Of a stretch of 64,000 nt of DNA, positions 60,050 through 64,000 are shown piece by piece (position 1 is the stretch's first letter; the number at the start of each line of letters is the position of its first letter). The notes under the pieces are model-generated. The model had not been told where the DNA came from. It saw only the letters and a program-made list of their open reading frames with translations, and ran no database searches. Position numbers and translations under genes: made by a program. The stretch comes from Opisthorchis felineus (taxonomy: Eukaryota > Platyhelminthes > Trematoda > Opisthorchiida > Opisthorchiidae), in assembly GCA_004794785.1 (NCBI GenBank), contig SJOL01008583.1, positions 550,951-614,950 on the forward strand. The letters are read 5' to 3'.

Positions 60050-60847
60050 TGTATAGGAATGAACGTATCACACAGATGTGTACTTTTACCTCTTAAGGCA
60101 TCCATATATTTTGATAACATCTTCACCGACTAAAAACCATTCACAGAAAAAAGGTGGCGGCGCCCAAGCAGGAGGAATTCTGAATCGATAAAATGAAATT
60201 AAGAAACAAGACTTACGAACCGTTTTCAAACAGCTGTATTTGGACGAAAACAAGGAGATTAAATAAATTATTTTTATTTTGAAATGTTTTTGTTTAATAA
60301 TAATTGTTGTTGGTTTTTCTAGAGGCCGAGCTGATATAGAGTTCTTCCGTAACGTGTTATAAAGTTATCAGGCATCACAAGTTTTAGAAACCACTCTATC
60401 ATATTCACATATACCAGAAGAAAACCACAGTATCCACTAGATTTGGAAATGGTGTAGTATTTTACTTAGTTAAGGATGTGTTGGTGTCTCATCTCAACTG
60501 GTACAGAGCAATTTGCCACCCTATATAACCGAAAGGCCGTCTCTCTTGGGAGGAAGCTTCAACCCATGCTGAAAGATCTTGTACTTCACAACGCCAACCA
60601 TACACCAAAGCTCCCGACTGAGGTTTAAAAATTTATGGATGATAGTCAGTAGTCTATAGCGGTAAGCGTCAAACAGAATGCTGTCCACCATTATCATGAT
60701 ATTCCCATATTTCAACGGCTACCTGTACTCGTAATTTAAGGAAAGGATTGCATTTTCTCCCTTTGTGTACAGACAACAAGTAGTTGATTACTCACAACGA
60801 AGCAGCGTTTGTTCACGGAATTTTAGACCCTGCGGGGTCGGGGCTTT
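60050..60847. other. Gene-free stretch
   Basis: No gene recognised. CACAGTATCCACTAGATTTG at 60425 shares a core with 54382. GACCCTGCGGGGTC near 60829 is a short palindrome. Confidence 0.35.
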
Positions 60848-61180
60848 CTAACGGAGGGATGTCATTTGTGCGAACTGACGACACATAATTGAGTTCAACT
60901 GTGAGCTGCACGGTTGAGACCTCCCTTGCGGAAGCGACTTCAGTAGATTTGGCTGATTTATTTTAGCATGAGTAAGTGCAAAACCATCTGTATTCTCATC
61001 AAGTTGGTCAAAATACATCACCCGAATGCATGAAACATGTTTATCTTTTGGCGAACTACACTCACTTGCCAGCAACATTGAGGTTATACCAAGGAACTCA
61101 ACTAATTTCAGCTGGATCACGGTTATGATATTCGTTCTCAGCTGCACGAAGCCATACTCATGTTCCAGTTGGTACAACAT
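60848..61180 (-). CDS. Unknown 110-residue open frame
   Basis: The minus-strand product (MLYQLEHEYGFVQLRTNIIT, then VIQLKLVEFLGITSMLLAS) looks protein-like. A strong donor, CAA|GTGAGT, follows the codons for MLLA near 61065. If real, the exon would be 61067-61180 and the downstream frame would be read-through. The same interval holds a plus-strand exon candidate (61112-61185), so at most one is right. Confidence 0.18.
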   Translation of the reverse strand: MLYQLEHEYGFVQLRTNIITVIQLKLVEFLGITSMLLASECSSPKDKHVSCIRVMYFDQLDENTDGFALTHAKINQPNLLKSLPQGRSQPCSSQLNSIMCRQFAQMTSLR

Positions 61181-61185
61181 TCAAG
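61112..61185 (+). CDS. Candidate 74-bp internal exon
   Basis: The acceptor AACTCAACTAATTTCAG (AG at 61110-61111) and donor CAAG|GTATCG (GT at 61186) enclose 74 bp. It reads LDHGYDIRSQLHEAILMFQL then VQHS in phase 0, an amphipathic helix-like segment. No family is recognised. It conflicts with the minus-strand frame over the same bases. Confidence 0.18.
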
Positions 61186-61189
61186 GTAT

Positions 61190-61330
61190 CGGTGTGTGGG
61201 TTCATAAGTTCGGTAAACAATTTTGACAGCCCACTACCGACTTTGTCGCTTTTGAAGCTCAGCAAGTAGGCACAGTCAAACTTACATTCTGATTCAACCG
61301 GATTGTACTGGGTTCACGAAATACGTCGAT
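61190..61330. repeat. Interspersed repeat family copy, degraded
   Basis: GTTCATAAGTTCGGTAAACA, GACAGCCCACTACCGAC, then AGCTCAGCAAGTAGGCACAG and GTACTGGGTTC follow the order of the landmarks at 34441-34590 with about a third of positions changed. Confidence 0.4.
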
Positions 61331-64000
61331 GTGCAAGTTTTACTAGTTTTGACGAGAAGTCCTGTTAGTTTGGCAGTGGTTGAATTTCAACGATCGCGTG
61401 TAGCTCGTGGCCAAGTAGAATAGCAGGTTGAAGGAAGCTCGGGGACCGCGGCCACCTGATGAGCTTCAAGAACAGCGAAACCGTCGTCAGCTGTCGAACA
61501 GTACTCAGCAACTTTATGAGTGCCGTGTGGCATGAAATCAACGTACACTTGTTATTTCTACTCCTTGATGGGTCTGCTATTACGAACTCAAAATCCTTCA
61601 CACCATGTTTGCTTCTGCTGTGAAAATGGTACGGAAATGTACATGACATTCACGTGATTTAAAGGAGGGCAAAGAAACTTAATGGCAATTTCTGATAGCC
61701 TTTGGTGATGTGCATTTCATGGCTAGTTCAAGGAGCTGGAGATAATGATATTTAGCTAAGAACTAGGCAATTCACCTTGGAGATATGGCCTTCTGCTCAA
61801 ATAAACACACACTAATCTCTACTTATAACAATCCAGTTTATGAAATATGGGAGCTTTTCCCCCATGCCCAGCACTATGATCATCCAATAATTCTGCGTTT
61901 AATGGGGTGTACTTTTTCCTTTCCATCCTAAAGAATCAAAGCACTCACTGATGACCAAGCCGGAGCTGGTGAGCAGGTTGACCGCATCTCTGAGTGTAGT
62001 ACGAGATGTTGCTTCACAACTCCGTTTTTCTCAACACACTACCCAACCAAGAAGCTGATTCACACACAAATATCTCTAGAAGATGGAAATCCTTCAGTTA
62101 ATTTGGCCATCTTCTAGCTTAATAAAGTTACATTCCCCATTCGTTTGTACATGATTCAAAGAATAAATGGGAACTTGTGAACCGCTGCTCAGTATGATTT
62201 TTCTGGATCGACAGAAAACTGCACATCACTTGGTAACAGCCAAATATGGATGAAGTCGAGTTAATCTGGGAAGAGGTGTAAAAACAGCTTCTGCACGCGT
62301 GCCCGATTTGATAGTTTAAATTCAGTTACACTGTAGCAAGTGTTAGAAACATCTTCGGAGATGATTTGGCTGATCTGTTTTTCTTTTTTCTTTTAGGTCA
62401 AGAGGAAGCGAGGTGCTTCAGGAGGAATGCTTACACTGATTTATGTCTAAGGGTGATTTTATGTTTGCATTGGCAAAAGGCTGTCTGACGAAATAAGCAA
62501 ACATCTTGCTCCGTGGTGCGTAGTCACGTGTCCACGATGGTTCGCCTAACTATTTCACCGCTGCTAAATAAACGCAGCATCATTTCTGTGCATCTTTCAC
62601 AGGATAACGTTTTTCCAGCTCCACAGTCTTGAGGGAGAATGAAACTTAGGTACAAAGCTATTGTTACAAAACTGGATGGTTACTAATGTTCCAAAAGTCT
62701 GCTGCAAAAGTATTTAACCTACCAAAATCGACATTTTGTTGCGTTCTGGTAGGATCTTCCAGTTAAATAACTGCTAGGCTTATGAAGCCTTTAAACCGGC
62801 TAACTTTAGCCGTAACTATCAGCTGGCAAAACCCCGGGACAATTGATTGATTTAGTGCTGGTTAACGATTCGTTTTTTAGCTAGAATTTTCTTCATGTGA
62901 AGATTGACTGCGTTTGAAGACTGGCTGGATAGCGTGAGATTTAACTGGGAGTTTTCGTTACTTGGTTCGGGCGATTAGGATTCACGGCAGATGTACCAGG
63001 AAAAAACCTAAACAAATTTGTGCCGGGTTTGTATTCTTCGGTCAGTGAAATAATTCGAAGACTCGTCTTGGTCAGTATTTACGGATATTCATCGGTTCAT
63101 CAGACATGATCCCGCAACTTTCTAGTTCTCCCAAGCCCTTTGGTTAGTGCATGTTCTGTCATCAGAAAATGGTTAATGCACCTGATGTTCACCTGCGCTT
63201 CCTAGATCTTCGGTTGGACTTACCTCGTGGTCAACAACATCATCTGTAGTTCCCTGGTTGTGGATAACAGTGCAGCTGTTGCACGTTGCATTTTGTATAC
63301 ACGCGGTCTCCAGTCCATTCTAATGGGACCACTAGTGAGCAAAACAATTTACCTTTCTGGGACGCTATGTTTTCATGCCTCAGATAGTCTCAGATGTTTC
63401 TGCTTTATGGGGAATGACTGCTGGTCCTTGATGAAGCCAATGCTTTTTATGCCGACCATTCAGTCTCACTTGTTATCCATTTTAGTGATCCTGTTTCGTC
63501 TTAAATCGGGCTAGTGTTCGGTGAGCATGTACTGTAGACACTGTACTGTACACACACCAATGTTGTACTAAAGTATGCTGACTTAGAATTGACTGACGCG
63601 TAGTCTCAGAATACATTCGTGTATGTTGGTTTTGACAATTATTGGTTTTAAAATCCCCATCACCTGTATCTGTGACACGGTCAAGGAAAGAGTAAGTCCG
63701 AATACCGAGTCTGAATACCAAGCAACTTATGGTAAATCAAAATTTTGAAATACTCGAAGAAGCCCCGAGCCTATCAAATGTTTGTAACTAAAGTGTACGT
63801 TGCACAACACCAAAGCACTCACTTTGAGTCATATTCAGCCACAAGCTTCGCTTCACGTCATCTAAACCTAAGGAATCCCACTGCTCGACAACAGACAAAT
63901 GAGTCAAAGATCATACTTTTTAGGGGCATGCGTAAGCACATGTTTAACATCAAAACTCTCATGGAGCTCGCTCATCTCCAAAGAAAAGCATACGATTTTG
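61331..64000. other. Gene-free stretch to the window end
   Basis: No gene recognised. A strong acceptor (TCTGTTTTTCTTTTTTCTTT then TAG, AG at 62395-62396) is followed by short open frames only, one of which (QEEARCFRRNAYTDLCLR) ends at a weak donor. Frames at 61365-61649 (-), 63227-63514 (+) and 63482-63721 (-) have no motif. TTCAGCCACAAGCTTC near 63835 matches 45409. Confidence 0.35.

Noticed and set aside
62397..62453. Small exon behind a very strong acceptor
   Set aside because: All frames close quickly or end at a weak donor, so the acceptor may be an intronic pyrimidine tract.

Overview
The window looks like gene-poor nuclear DNA from an animal with a large, repeat-rich genome. A parasitic flatworm, probably a digenean trematode, is my best guess. 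The basis is a low density of intact genes, AATAAA-type polyadenylation signals, polypyrimidine-AG splice acceptors, many decayed CR1-like and RTE-like LINE fragments, tRNA-derived SINEs and a divergent family-31 galactosyltransferase. The taxonomic call is inference; nothing here identifies the species. There is no sign of bacterial or organelle sequence, no CRISPR array, no rRNA and no functional tRNA.

Only two protein-coding loci are convincing. A beta-1,3-galactosyltransferase-like (GT31) type II membrane enzyme is read forward at 13963-14991, and the exon probably opens at 13890 after a strong splice acceptor. A 162-residue two-pass membrane protein of unknown function is read forward at 28003-28491. 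Weaker exon candidates, supported by splice signals or protein-like composition, lie at 30390-30462 (+), 35419-35674 (+), 55335-55613 (+), 61112-61185 (+), 59534-60049 (+), 60848-61180 (-), 43285-43488 (-), 39147-39443 (-) and 26282-26485 (-). Those with real splice-site pairs may belong to long genes that extend past the window.

Most of the remaining structure is transposon debris. Relics of non-LTR retrotransposons were recognised by degenerate but ordered endonuclease (EN) and reverse transcriptase (RT) motifs at 2520-2744 (-), 5244-5492 (-), 6745-8180 (+), 9923-10249 (-), 13491-13727 (-), 25274-25459 (-), 29692-30269 (+), 30977-32040 (-), 34626-34890 (-), 35944-36159 (+), 40747-41740 (-), 45886-46107 (-), 51605-51883 (-) and 59368-59580 (-). 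A possible hAT-like transposase relic is at 39984-40259 (-). SINE-like copies with Pol III box A/B motifs lie at 43988-44050, 46140-46335 and 57380-57556.

An unnamed interspersed repeat, partly in tandem with a unit of about 280 bp, recurs at 12740-13130, 20880-21320, 23000-23160, 23585-23800, 34441-34590 and 61190-61330. Two hammerhead-like RNA cores lie at 19739-19783 and 25723-25755. A 270-bp run of N at 47975-48244 sits inside an AT-dinucleotide tract flanked by an imperfect inverted repeat, so the assembly broke at a hairpin or microsatellite. The genes do not form an operon or any recognisable functional group. All similarity calls were made by eye, and confidences are set accordingly.
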